Source of the DNA: Verrucomicrobiaceae bacterium
GTDB lineage: Bacteria; Verrucomicrobiota; Verrucomicrobiia; Verrucomicrobiales; Verrucomicrobiaceae
Assembly: GCA_947458455.1 (NCBI GenBank)
Contig: CANGYJ010000010.1
Coordinates: forward strand, 1 to 53,831
DNA length: 53,831 bases
Direction of reading: 5' to 3'
The translations under genes were made by a program, and so were the position numbers. Numbering within the stretch: the stretch's first letter is position 1; every line of letters begins with the position of its first letter. Below are positions 8,818 to 16,400 of this stretch, piece by piece. The notes beneath the pieces are model-generated. The model did no database searches and had not been told where the DNA came from. It worked only from the letters and a program-made list of their open reading frames with translations.

Positions 8818-10109
8818 TTCGTGCCCGCGAGTTGTTTAATATCCCGAGTCAGTCGTTGAGCTGGGGTGAGGGATTTCAAATCAGGGATCATCTCAGCAAA
8901 ATCACCGAATGTGGCGTTAATGAGCCAAACGTCTTCCCCCTGTTTTGTCAGGTTGAATAACGTCTCCCAATACTTGTTGCTCTCTTTCGGGCGTGCTGTG
9001 AGATCGTCGGCTGACGGGTTGACAATAATCAACCGCAGGTGGGGATTGGTCCGCACGGCAGCGAGAATTGGCTCTGACAGATGAGCATCGTTAAAACCAA
9101 AGCCCGTCACAATGAGACACGTATTAGGTTCGCGAAGAACAGAGAAATACTGTGACACCAGTTCCAAGTGAGGCTGAACATAAGACTGCTGATACTTGCC
9201 CCTTGCCGGATAAATCAGGCATGCAGATTCCGGGGTCGGATTAGCATCGACTTCTATCTCCCCATCACCAGTCCTCGACCAGTTGACCGAGCCATGAAGT
9301 TTGTAGATGTGAAAGACTCCCTCAAGAGGCGTGCCGACTTCGTCGCCTGTGGTGGGACGCCGAACAATGTCATACAGGAAGAAGCGCGGATCGAAATGTC
9401 GTGGCTGCGTAAATGAGAATCCATCCAAAACTACCAATCCTTGCCGTCCTGCCGCAGTCTCGAAGCAGAGATCGTAGTTGGTGGTGAAAAGTTTTAACCT
9501 TGAGTCACGGACTCGACGGCGCGAGAGCCGGTGAAGGAAGGTGCGATGAGCCGCCAACTGATTCTCGTCTTTGGGAACAATGAACTCAGAGCACTTTTCG
9601 AGAATCACCTTCTTCGAGCCGGTGATGAATTTGGCAACATCAGGATTGTCTTTCACCTGAAGGAATGCCTCGCAACGCGAAAGCAGTGCTTCGATATTAT
9701 CTTTCTCAGCGGTGATGTCGTATCCGATGTCGGCAATCACCTTTTTGGCTTCGTCCGTCATGGTGCGTGCGGCGTCTCCGGTGCCGGGATTGGCGTTCAC
9801 GCAATAGTCCCACAATGCCCACATGGAAGGCCCCTTGGTAACTGGTCCGAGGGAAGTTCCACTTCCTGCGAGCACCACGACGTGCTGCATTTGTAGAGAC
9901 GAAAGCAAAAATGCCTTGAGTTCGTCCTTTGCTGTTTTCGCTGCCGTCAGGAGTTTCTGTTCTTCCGCTGGGTCCATGCCCGCTGAGATTTCAGGCTTCA
10001 ACTCCTTCCACTGACCGGAGTCTGGCCCAAAAAACATTGGCCTGCCAGCGGTAGTGACTGCCACAGTCGAGGAGGGTGGTGCAGGAGGTGGTGCGGCTGG
10101 TTTACTCAT
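8814..10109 (-). CDS. SIR2-like NADase of the SIR2-HerA defence pair
   Basis: A 431-residue SIR2-domain protein. After a low-complexity proline-rich N-terminus, the Rossmann motif VVVLAGSGTSLG (GSGTS at 82-86), TTNYD at 209-213 and LHGS at 271-274 match the NAD-binding, asparagine and histidine positions of SIR2. The zinc-finger cysteines of protein deacetylases are absent, as in defence SIR2 proteins that deplete NAD+ on infection. It is first in a two-gene operon with herA and lies divergent from ardC. The ATG at 10109 has only a weak upstream purine stretch (GGAAAACTGAGAAAG). NADase activity is inferred from the family and partner. Confidence 0.85.
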   Translation of the reverse strand: MSKPAAPPPAPPSSTVAVTTAGRPMFFGPDSGQWKELKPEISAGMDPAEEQKLLTAAKTAKDELKAFLLSSLQMQHVVVLAGSGTSLGPVTKGPSMWALWDYCVNANPGTGDAARTMTDEAKKVIADIGYDITAEKDNIEALLSRCEAFLQVKDNPDVAKFITGSKKVILEKCSEFIVPKDENQLAAHRTFLHRLSRRRVRDSRLKLFTTNYDLCFETAAGRQGLVVLDGFSFTQPRHFDPRFFLYDIVRRPTTGDEVGTPLEGVFHIYKLHGSVNWSRTGDGEIEVDANPTPESACLIYPARGKYQQSYVQPHLELVSQYFSVLREPNTCLIVTGFGFNDAHLSEPILAAVRTNPHLRLIIVNPSADDLTARPKESNKYWETLFNLTKQGEDVWLINATFGDFAEMIPDLKSLTPAQRLTRDIKQLAGTK

Positions 10110-10267
10110 ATCGCTTTCTCAGTTTTCCTTGAGGTTGACCTGCCCCGATAGGAGGCGTGGCAGCAGCAAGCTATCCGTCTGGTGAATGTGGCGGTTATTC
10201 AGTGGATTTTGTCTTCTCTTTACAGACGGATGGAACATCATTCCACCACTATCAGATTTTCTCCGCC

Positions 10268-10343
10268 GGGAAAAGCCTTTCCCTCGCGCCTACTGCGTGC
10301 GGCGCTACCCATTCTAACGGGAGGTGTCCCGTAACGCCCTCGG
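10268..10343 (+). repeat. 76-nt palindrome-rich repeat, copy 3
   Basis: Almost identical to copy 2 (loop GGTG instead of AGTG in the last hairpin) and close to copy 1. It lies 159 bases from the divergent SIR2 start and 580 bases upstream of ardC, and is followed, as in copy 2, by CTCCGC and the long hairpin. Confidence 0.9.
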
Positions 10344-10361
10344 CTCCGCACGACCCGCCGC

Positions 10362-10460
10362 GAGCAAGCCCACCTTTTGGCCGAAGCCTTGCGGCGTGAC
10401 TGCGCCCGCTTTCCCTCCTTCGTCACTCGCGGCGCATTCGTCCAAAAGGCCAGCTTGCTC
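10362..10460 (+). promoter_or_regulatory. Long hairpin following repeat copy 3
   Basis: Arms GAGCAAGC (10362-10369) and CCTTTTGG (10373-10380) pair perfectly with CCAAAAGG (10442-10449) and GCTTGCTC (10453-10460), again with a symmetric CCA/CCA internal loop. Relative to 6433-6490 the outer pair changes A-T to G-C and the inner stem changes from CCGTTGG/CCAACGG to CCTTTTGG/CCAAAAGG; every change is compensated on the other arm. Confidence 0.75.
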
Positions 10461-10871
10461 CCCATCCGCCAGACAGGCAGCAAGGCGGGCATTGGCCGCT
10501 GCGCTTTCCCAATCCCGCCATGCTGCACAGGTGTTTCATCCTACCGCCTGGCACCGTTCCCATAAAGCCGCTCACTGTCGGCAAAGAGCCGACCCGCGTC
10601 TTTCCGTGAACCATGCCAGCTCCACCACCTTTGCGCACCAAGGCGGCATCGGCTTCGCTCCGGTTCCCTGCGGCTACGCCGCTACCGCCTCCGTGCCAAA
10701 CAACACCGCGCTAGTCAGCGCGTGAAGTGCGCCGCCCTCATCATCGGGCGGCTTTGATGCCTCGCGGACGTTCGGGCCGTCAAGGGCATCCAAAGGCTGT
10801 CCCTAAAGGGCACCCTCCTTCGGAGACCTCCCTCTGACTGCCCGCCCGATCCTCCGGCAGTGGGCACGCAT

Positions 10872-10904
10872 GTTTTGCGCGCGAGCGAGTGCTTTGCGCA
10901 AAAC
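10872..10904 (+). promoter_or_regulatory. Inverted repeat just upstream of ardC
   Basis: GTTTTGCGC (10872-10880) and GCGCAAAAC (10896-10904) are perfect 9-base arms with a 15-base spacer. The right arm ends 6 bases before the AGGAGG Shine-Dalgarno, so the element could be an operator for a repressor or a leader stem limiting ribosome access. Confidence 0.6.
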
Positions 10905-10923
10905 CGCAACAGGAGGAATCATC

Positions 10924-11823
10924 ATGAAATCAGACATCTACGCACAGGTTACAGACCGCATCATCGACCAACTACAAGCCGGGGTTATTCCTTGGAAGTC
11001 GCCTTACTTTTCAAAGGTGGGTTTTCCACGAAACTTTGCCACCGGCAGAGCCTATCAGGGGATTAACGTCTTTCTTTTGGGAAGTCTGCGTTGCACTTCC
11101 CCGTTTTTCCTGACCTTCATTCAGGCCAAGGAGCTTGGCGGACACGTCCGCAAAGGCGAGAAGGGTTCTCTTGTCGTCAAATACGGCACCTACAACAAGC
11201 AGGACGAGGGCAGCCAAGCCGAGGAGGGGGAGGGCGAGACGCGCCGCTTCTTGAAGGCTTACACCGTGTTTCATGCTTCGCAGATTGAGGGCATCGAGTT
11301 CCCCGCACCAGAGAACCTGCCAGAGCTTTCTCTTTCCGAAAAGACCGACCGCGCCCGCGCCATCGTGGCAGCTATGCCCAACGCGCCAGCAATCCGCGAG
11401 GGGGCAGCGGTTCCTTGCTACCGTCCCGCAACCGATAGCGTCCACATGCCAGAGGGGCGTTTCTTTGAAGGTGAGGAGGCTTATTATTCCACGCTGTTTC
11501 ATGAACTGGCACACAGCACCGGCCATGCTTCACGCCTTGCCCGCAAGACCTTGCTGGAAAATCGCGGCATCAGCGCCGACGGCGACACCGCCCGCAAGAC
11601 CTACGCCGAGGAGGAGCTTGTGGCAGAAATGGCCGCGTCGTTTCTGAATGCCCATGCTGGCATCATCGAGGACGAACTCACCAACTCCGCCGCCTACCTG
11701 CAAAGCTGGATTCATGCTCTGCAAAGCAAGGACGCCAAAGGCTGGATTATCCGCGCCGCATCGCAGGCGCAGAAGGCCGCAAACTACATCTTGAACCTTG
11801 AGCAGGAGGAAGCGCGCCCATGA
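10924..11823 (+). CDS. ardC: ArdC family antirestriction protein
   Basis: A 299-residue protein with the ArdC arrangement: an N-terminal ssDNA-binding domain (1-120, with NFATGRAYQGINV and HVRKGEKGS) and a C-terminal zincin-type metallopeptidase domain with HELAHSTGH at 193-201, then a conserved YAEEELVAEMAASF helix. ArdC proteins bind incoming plasmid strands and protect them from host restriction during conjugation. The ATG at 10924 follows an ideal AGGAGG; an upstream in-frame start lacks support. The stop overlaps the next gene by 4 bases. Its presence beside helicase-methylase and SIR2-HerA genes suggests that the region moved as a conjugative or mobilisable element. Family assignment is firm; activity here is untested. 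Confidence 0.93.
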   Translation: MKSDIYAQVTDRIIDQLQAGVIPWKSPYFSKVGFPRNFATGRAYQGINVFLLGSLRCTSPFFLTFIQAKELGGHVRKGEKGSLVVKYGTYNKQDEGSQAEEGEGETRRFLKAYTVFHASQIEGIEFPAPENLPELSLSEKTDRARAIVAAMPNAPAIREGAAVPCYRPATDSVHMPEGRFFEGEEAYYSTLFHELAHSTGHASRLARKTLLENRGISADGDTARKTYAEEELVAEMAASFLNAHAGIIEDELTNSAAYLQSWIHALQSKDAKGWIIRAASQAQKAANYILNLEQEEARP

Positions 11824-12038
11824 ATGCACTCGTCAGAATGACCGGCCCCCACAAGGGGGCCGCAACCGTGAACGGCAGGCAGCGCCCCGCGTGGCGTGTC
11901 GCCGTCATCTCGACCCAAGACCGCCAGCCGCGCACAACAGTTTATCATTGCCTCAGCTACCGCCGCGCCGTTTCGCTCTCGTGCCGAATGGCGCATGACC
12001 GAAAGCTGCACCTGCACATGGAAGCACTGCCCCGATAG
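11820..12038 (+). CDS. Small protein translationally coupled to ardC
   Basis: A 72-residue basic protein, MNALVRMTGPHKGAATVNGR onward, whose ATG overlaps the ardC stop (ATGA). The central pattern WRVAVISTQDRQPRTTVYHC and C-terminal AHDRKLHLHMEA resembles short conserved proteins I recall next to ardC on plasmids, but I cannot give a name. No membrane or catalytic motif is visible. Coupling to ardC is the best evidence that it is translated. Confidence 0.6.
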   Translation: MNALVRMTGPHKGAATVNGRQRPAWRVAVISTQDRQPRTTVYHCLSYRRAVSLSCRMAHDRKLHLHMEALPR

Positions 12039-12142
12039 GGGCAGCGGATTTTGCCAGCAGACGCGCCGCTCGCTTGCTCGCTCTGCGGAATACTTTTTGG
12101 ATTTGCCCGCCCACACCACCCCGACGGGCCGCTGGCGCGGCC

Positions 12143-12165
12143 TTTTGATGCAAATCGCATCAAAA
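12143..12165. promoter_or_regulatory. Inverted repeat upstream of the 215-residue gene
   Basis: TTTTGATG (12143-12150) and CATCAAAA (12158-12165) flank a 7-base loop. It sits about 95 bases before the start codon at 12260, upstream of an A/T-rich stretch (TAAGATAATTTTAACAC) that could be the promoter. It could be an operator, or a terminator for the ardC pair read in either direction. Confidence 0.4.
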
Positions 12166-12259
12166 ACATGAGCTTACGCGACAGTGAAGACGGTAAGATA
12201 ATTTTAACACAAATCAGCTATCCTGAACGCTCGACCAATCAGGAATTGAGGAGGCAAGC

Positions 12260-12907
12260 ATGGCCGAAGGAAAGTTTGATCTCACCGCTTTTGATAAAAA
12301 TGCGGTTGTTGCGACAGTGAATGAAGCGGGGGCCACCCTTGTGGATTACCAAGCCACCGCTTCGATAGGCCGCACTTTATTGGAAGCTGTCCAGAGCGGC
12401 CTTTTGGGAAAAGGGGATCAAGCCTCTCAACTAGAGAAGGCGAACGCCCTGCACCTTGCCGGAGTGGACACGCACGAAGGCCGCAAGGAGTTCTTGTCAA
12501 AGCGCCTGGGCATTACTGCTGAGACGGGCGATGATTACCGCCTCGTCATCTTGACCAACGAGCAGGGGCAATCTGTGCTGTTCAAAGGCCAGATGGACAA
12601 AAACAACACCCTGACACTGAACGAGAGCATTCCTGTCCCTCAAGATATGCAGAGCACCTTGGGAATCGGTCAATTGCTTGGATCGTCCTTCAAGCCCTTG
12701 CCAAAGCCGATTGAGGTAAAGGTGGACCGAGTGACGCAGCGAGCAGATGGCACAGCACAATTGGAACTCAGCGCGGACGAAAAGAAAAAGCTTCAAACTC
12801 AGGCGACATTTGCCACTCTCATTGAGCAGTCTGGCAGCGTGACATTAGCATCAAACGCTCGACTTCCCGGCCAGAAGGAAACCTCCAGCGTCGGATTGAT
12901 GTCCTAA
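12260..12907 (+). CDS. Hypothetical 215-residue protein, mobile region
   Basis: I do not recognise this protein. It begins MAEGKFDLTAFDKNAVVATV and ends ETSSVGLMS; it is soluble, moderately acidic, with no signal peptide or membrane segment. Residues 75-130 look like a beta-rich domain (DYRLVILTNEQGQSVLFKGQ). The ATG at 12260 follows GAGGAGG with good spacing, so translation is well supported. It is the last protein gene before the tRNA-Val junction. Confidence 0.7.
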   Translation: MAEGKFDLTAFDKNAVVATVNEAGATLVDYQATASIGRTLLEAVQSGLLGKGDQASQLEKANALHLAGVDTHEGRKEFLSKRLGITAETGDDYRLVILTNEQGQSVLFKGQMDKNNTLTLNESIPVPQDMQSTLGIGQLLGSSFKPLPKPIEVKVDRVTQRADGTAQLELSADEKKKLQTQATFATLIEQSGSVTLASNARLPGQKETSSVGLMS

Positions 12908-12930
12908 ACCGATTCGGACTTTTTCCAAAA

Positions 12931-12960
12931 CTGAATTCACCAGCGGTCTTGCGAATTCAG
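12931..12960. repeat. Inverted repeat after the 215-residue gene
   Basis: CTGAATTC (12931-12938) and GAATTCAG (12953-12960) form an 8-bp stem with a 14-base loop, 24 bases after the stop codon. There is no T-tract, so terminator function is uncertain; it may also be a recombinase or repressor site near the element end. Confidence 0.4.
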
Positions 12961-13008
12961 CTCTTGCCATGACTCCAAACCTGCCGCAATTTTGCACGGC
13001 TCAAACAA

Positions 13009-13080
13009 GCGGCGTTAGCTCAGTGGTAGAGCGGCTGCTTTACACGCAGTTGGTCGGGGGTTCGAATCCCTCACGCCGCA
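13009..13080 (+). tRNA. tRNA-Val (anticodon UAC)
   Basis: A complete 72-nt cloverleaf. Acceptor stem GCGGCGT pairs with ACGCCGC plus discriminator A; the D arm is GCTC-AGTGGTA-GAGC; the anticodon stem-loop is GCTGC-TTTACAC-GCAGT with anticodon TAC; the T arm is GGGGG-TTCGAAT-CCCTC. CCA is not encoded. It lies at the boundary between the accessory region and core DNA, a usual integration position. Confidence 0.95.
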
Positions 13081-13232
13081 CTCTTCATAAAAAATGGGGG
13101 TTCTGTTACCCCCAATGTTGCCCCCGACGACAGAAAACCTGTCTTTTTGAGTCTTCCGCCAGATGCCGCTTCCCCTAGTGAAATGGGCATTTGTCCAACC
13201 CTGTCCAACCCAGGGAAACGGCCTCGCAAGAA
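13071..13232 (-). pseudogene. Short 3' gene remnant between two tRNA-Val sequences, possibly integrase
   Basis: On the minus strand a frame without start runs from the tRNA fragment junction at 13232 to a TGA at 13073-13071 inside the intact tRNA's 3' end. Its end reads GGRLKKTGFLSSGATLGVTE, then PPFFMKSAA. A frame ending inside a tRNA 3' end suits the C-terminus of a tyrosine integrase next to its attachment site. I recall no exact family match, so integrase identity is a guess. Confidence 0.3.
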
Positions 13233-13496
13233 GTGTAAACGAGCCGCTCTACCACTGAGCTATCCACGCATTTTGCGTGTGATCACGACTGCAAACCAGC
13301 CAAGTCACACATCCTAACTCGGCTGCCATTACAGACGATCCATCGAATGTCCAATTCCGTTTTTTCCATGCAAGACGACCTCGTTATACGGCATCCTACG
13401 CAAGGCTGATTTTGATCACTGCAGCCTGCCCATTTTCGAGGAAAGATATTTGCGCCCCACCGTTTACGCTGCCCGTAAAGTTTTCGTCCCTCCCGC
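13081..13496. other. 416-base junction region without an intact gene
   Basis: Contents in order: a palindromic GGGGGTTCTGTTACCCCC after the tRNA; the remnant frame on the minus strand; a tandem GTCCAACCCT/GTCCAACCCA direct repeat at 13193-13212; the minus-strand tRNA-Val 5' half (13233-13269); a small GCGT...ACGC stem beside it; and about 225 bases before the RND permease in which I see no gene. It is the probable edge of the integrated element. Confidence 0.5.
13233..13269 (-). pseudogene. 5' half of a second tRNA-Val
   Basis: The minus strand carries GCGTGGA-TA-GCTC-AGTGGTA-GAGC-G-GCTCG-TTTACAC, i.e. acceptor 5' strand, D arm and anticodon arm through the last base of the anticodon loop, with the same UAC anticodon as 13009-13080 but a different acceptor stem. 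The expected 3' strand and T arm are missing. A break at the anticodon loop is a common crossover point for tyrosine integrases. Confidence 0.85.
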
Positions 13497-16400
13497 ATGT
13501 CCCTCCCTCGCCTCGCCCTTCGCCATCCTTACGCCATCCTCGTCGCGGTCATCGCGATCCTGCTGGGCTCGTGGATCGCGACCGAAAAAATGGCTCGCGA
13601 TGTCTTCCCGCCGCTGGGCATTCCCACCATCTACGTCGCGCAGCCGTATGGCGGCATGGATGCGGCGCAGATGGAAGGCTACCTGACCTACTACTACGAG
13701 TATCACTTCCTCTACATCGCGGGCATCGAGCACGTCGAGTCGAAGAACATCCAGGGAGCCTCCATCATGAAGCTCCAGTTCCATCCGGGCACCGACATGT
13801 CCGCCGCGCTGTCGGAAACCATCGCGTATGTGAACCGCAGCCGTAGCTTCATGCCGCCGGGCACGCCGGGTGCCTTCGTGACGCGCTTCGATGCCGGTAG
13901 CGTGCCCGTGGGCAATCTCGTCTTCGCCACCGACAATCCCACGCGCACCGTCGGTCAGATGCAGGACGCCGCGCTGAACATGGTGCGTCCGCTGTTCGCC
14001 ACGCTGCCTGGCGTGAGCGCTCCACCACCCTTCGGAGGCAGCGCCCGCACCATTTTGATCAACGTGAAGCCCGACCGCCTCCGCGCCTACGGCTTGTCAC
14101 CCGATGACGTCGTCAAAGCCATGACCGAGGCCAACACGATGAGCCCCAGCGGCAATCTCGCGCTGCCCAACAGCTTCCCCATCGTGCCGACGAATGCCGT
14201 CGTGAAGAACATCCAGGACCTCGCCGCCGTGCCGCTGAAGGTTACCGACAAAGGCGCGGTCTATGTCCGCGACATCGGCGAAGTCAGCGACGGCAGCGAC
14301 CTCATGACCAGCATCGCCATCGTGAACGGCAAGCGCACCGTTTACATGCCTGTCACGAAGCGCAGCGATGCCTCCACGCTCAGCGTCGTCGAGCTGGTGA
14401 AGGCGAACATCCCCAAATTCAAAGCCGCCTGCCCCGAGGACATCCACGTCACGTTCGAGTTTGATCAAAGCCCGTGGATCATTCACGCCATCGAGGATCT
14501 CGTCAAAGAAGGCCTGCTCGGTGCCGCGCTCACCGGTCTGATGGTGCTCCTTTTTCTCCGCGACCTGCGTAGCGCCTTCATCGTCATCCTGAACATCCCC
14601 ATCGCCATCGCCGCCGCGCTGCTCGCGCTGTGGATCACCGGTTACACCGTCAATTTGATGACGCTGGGAGGTTTAGCCCTCGCCGTCGGCATCCTCGTCG
14701 ATGAAGCGACGGTGGAGATCGAGAACATCCACCGCCGCATGAAACAAAGTGGTGCGGGCACTCTTGCCCGCATTGTCTTAGACGCCTCCGAAGAAACCAT
14801 CGGCCCGCGCTCGCTTTCGATGCTCTGCATTCTCGCCGTCTTCGTGCCGAGCTTCTTCATGACCGGAGCCGCGAAGGCCCTGTTCCTGCCTTTGTCGCTC
14901 GCGGTCGGCTTTGCCATGATCGCGAGTTATCTGCTCTCCAGCACCCTCGTGCCCATCCTCAGCATCTGGTTGCATCGGGAATGTGGTGCAGCCGTCCCGG
15001 CTTCTCAGAAAGCAAGCCTGAGGCTTGCACCACTCTTCAAACCAGCCATTGCCCTGCGCCACCTCCTCGTCCCCGCCTACCTCACCGGCACGATCTTCGC
15101 CATCACCCTGTTCCTTCCCTTCCTCGGCACCGAAATCTTTCCTCAAATCGACGCTGGGCAGCTCCAGCTCCGTCTCCGCGCCCCCACCGCCACGCGACTC
15201 GAAACCACTGAGCAGGTCGCCACACGCACGCTCGCCATCATCGGTGAAGAAGCCCCCATCGCCACCAGCATGGGCCTCATCGGCGTGCATGCGCCGAACT
15301 ATCCCGTCAATCTCATCCACCAATGGAACAGCGGCCCCGAGGAGGCCACGCTACAAATCCAGCTCAAGTCCGGCTCTCCACCCATCGCCGCGCTTCGCGA
15401 AAAACTCCGCGCCCGTCTCGCCGCCGAGTTTCCCGGTGTTTTATTCTCCTTCGAGCCTGCCGACATCGTTTCACGCGTCATGGCGCTTGGATCGCCCACC
15501 CCCATTGAGGTCGCCGTCAGCGGCAAAGACTTCGCCGCCAGCCGTGCGCATGCCGAAACGCTCCGCGCCAAACTCGCCGAACTAAAGGACCTGCGAGACG
15601 TGCAATTCAGCCAAACCCTCGACTACCCCAGCGTCGATGTGAACATCGACCGCGAACGCGCTGGCCTGCTCGGTGTGAAAATGAGCGATGCCACCCGCAG
15701 CCTCGTCGCCGCCACCGCCAGCAGCCGCTTCACCGTGCCGAACTACTGGGCCGATCCGAAATCCGGCCAAAGTTACAGCCTGCAAGTCCAGGTGCCGCAG
15801 ACCATGATGAAAAGCCTCGAAGACCTGCGCAACCTACCCATCAGCGCCGCCGACCAAGCGCCCGTACCTTTGAGAAACATCGCCAAAATCAGCGAAGGCA
15901 GCACCATCGGCCAATACGACCGCTACAACATGTCCCGCACCGTTTCGATCATCGCGAACTTGCACGACCAACCGCTCGGCAGCATCGCCAAACAGGTCGA
16001 AAAGATCATCGCCGACCACCCCGCTCCCACCGGCGTCAACGTCGCCCTTCGCGGCCAAGTTCCGCCGATGAAGGAACTGCAAAGCGGCCTGCAAACCGGC
16101 CTTCTCATCGCCATCGTCACCATCTTCCTGCTGCTCGTCGCCAACTTCCAAAGCCTGCGCCTCGCCGTGATCGTGCTCACCACGATTCCCGCTGCCCTGC
16201 TCGGCGTCGTGCTCGCCTTGAAGCTCACCGGCACCACGGTCAACATCCAGAGCTTCATGGGCGCCATCATGGCCGTCGGTGTCGCCGTGGCGAACGCCAT
16301 CCTGCTCGTCACCTTCGCCCACCGCGCCCAACTCACCGGCATGACCAAACGCGACGCCGCCCTCGAAAGCGCCACCACCCGCCTGCGCCCCATTTTGATG

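Larger units (their letters stand above)
10110..10923. other. 814-base structured region between SIR2 and ardC
   Basis: This holds the leftward SIR2 promoter region and an unusually long ardC leader. In order: repeat copy 3 (10268-10343), long hairpin (10362-10460), a GCCGCCC/GGGCGGC hairpin (10731-10737 with 10746-10752) followed by TTT, and a 9-bp inverted repeat directly before the ardC Shine-Dalgarno (10872-10904). Frames through it have no recognisable protein character and I do not call genes in it. Confidence 0.55.

Noticed and set aside
5599..10343. CRISPR array made of the 76-nt repeats
   Set aside because: Only three copies, separated by about 660 and 3850 bases with genes between; no spacer-sized periodicity and no cas genes.
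5910..12038. Integron-like cassette array
   Set aside because: The repeats precede rather than follow genes, lack attC core sites, and no integron integrase is seen.
13233..13269. A functional intron-containing tRNA on the minus strand
   Set aside because: CGAG reappears six bases after the anticodon loop, but no T arm or acceptor 3' strand follows, so the gene is truncated.
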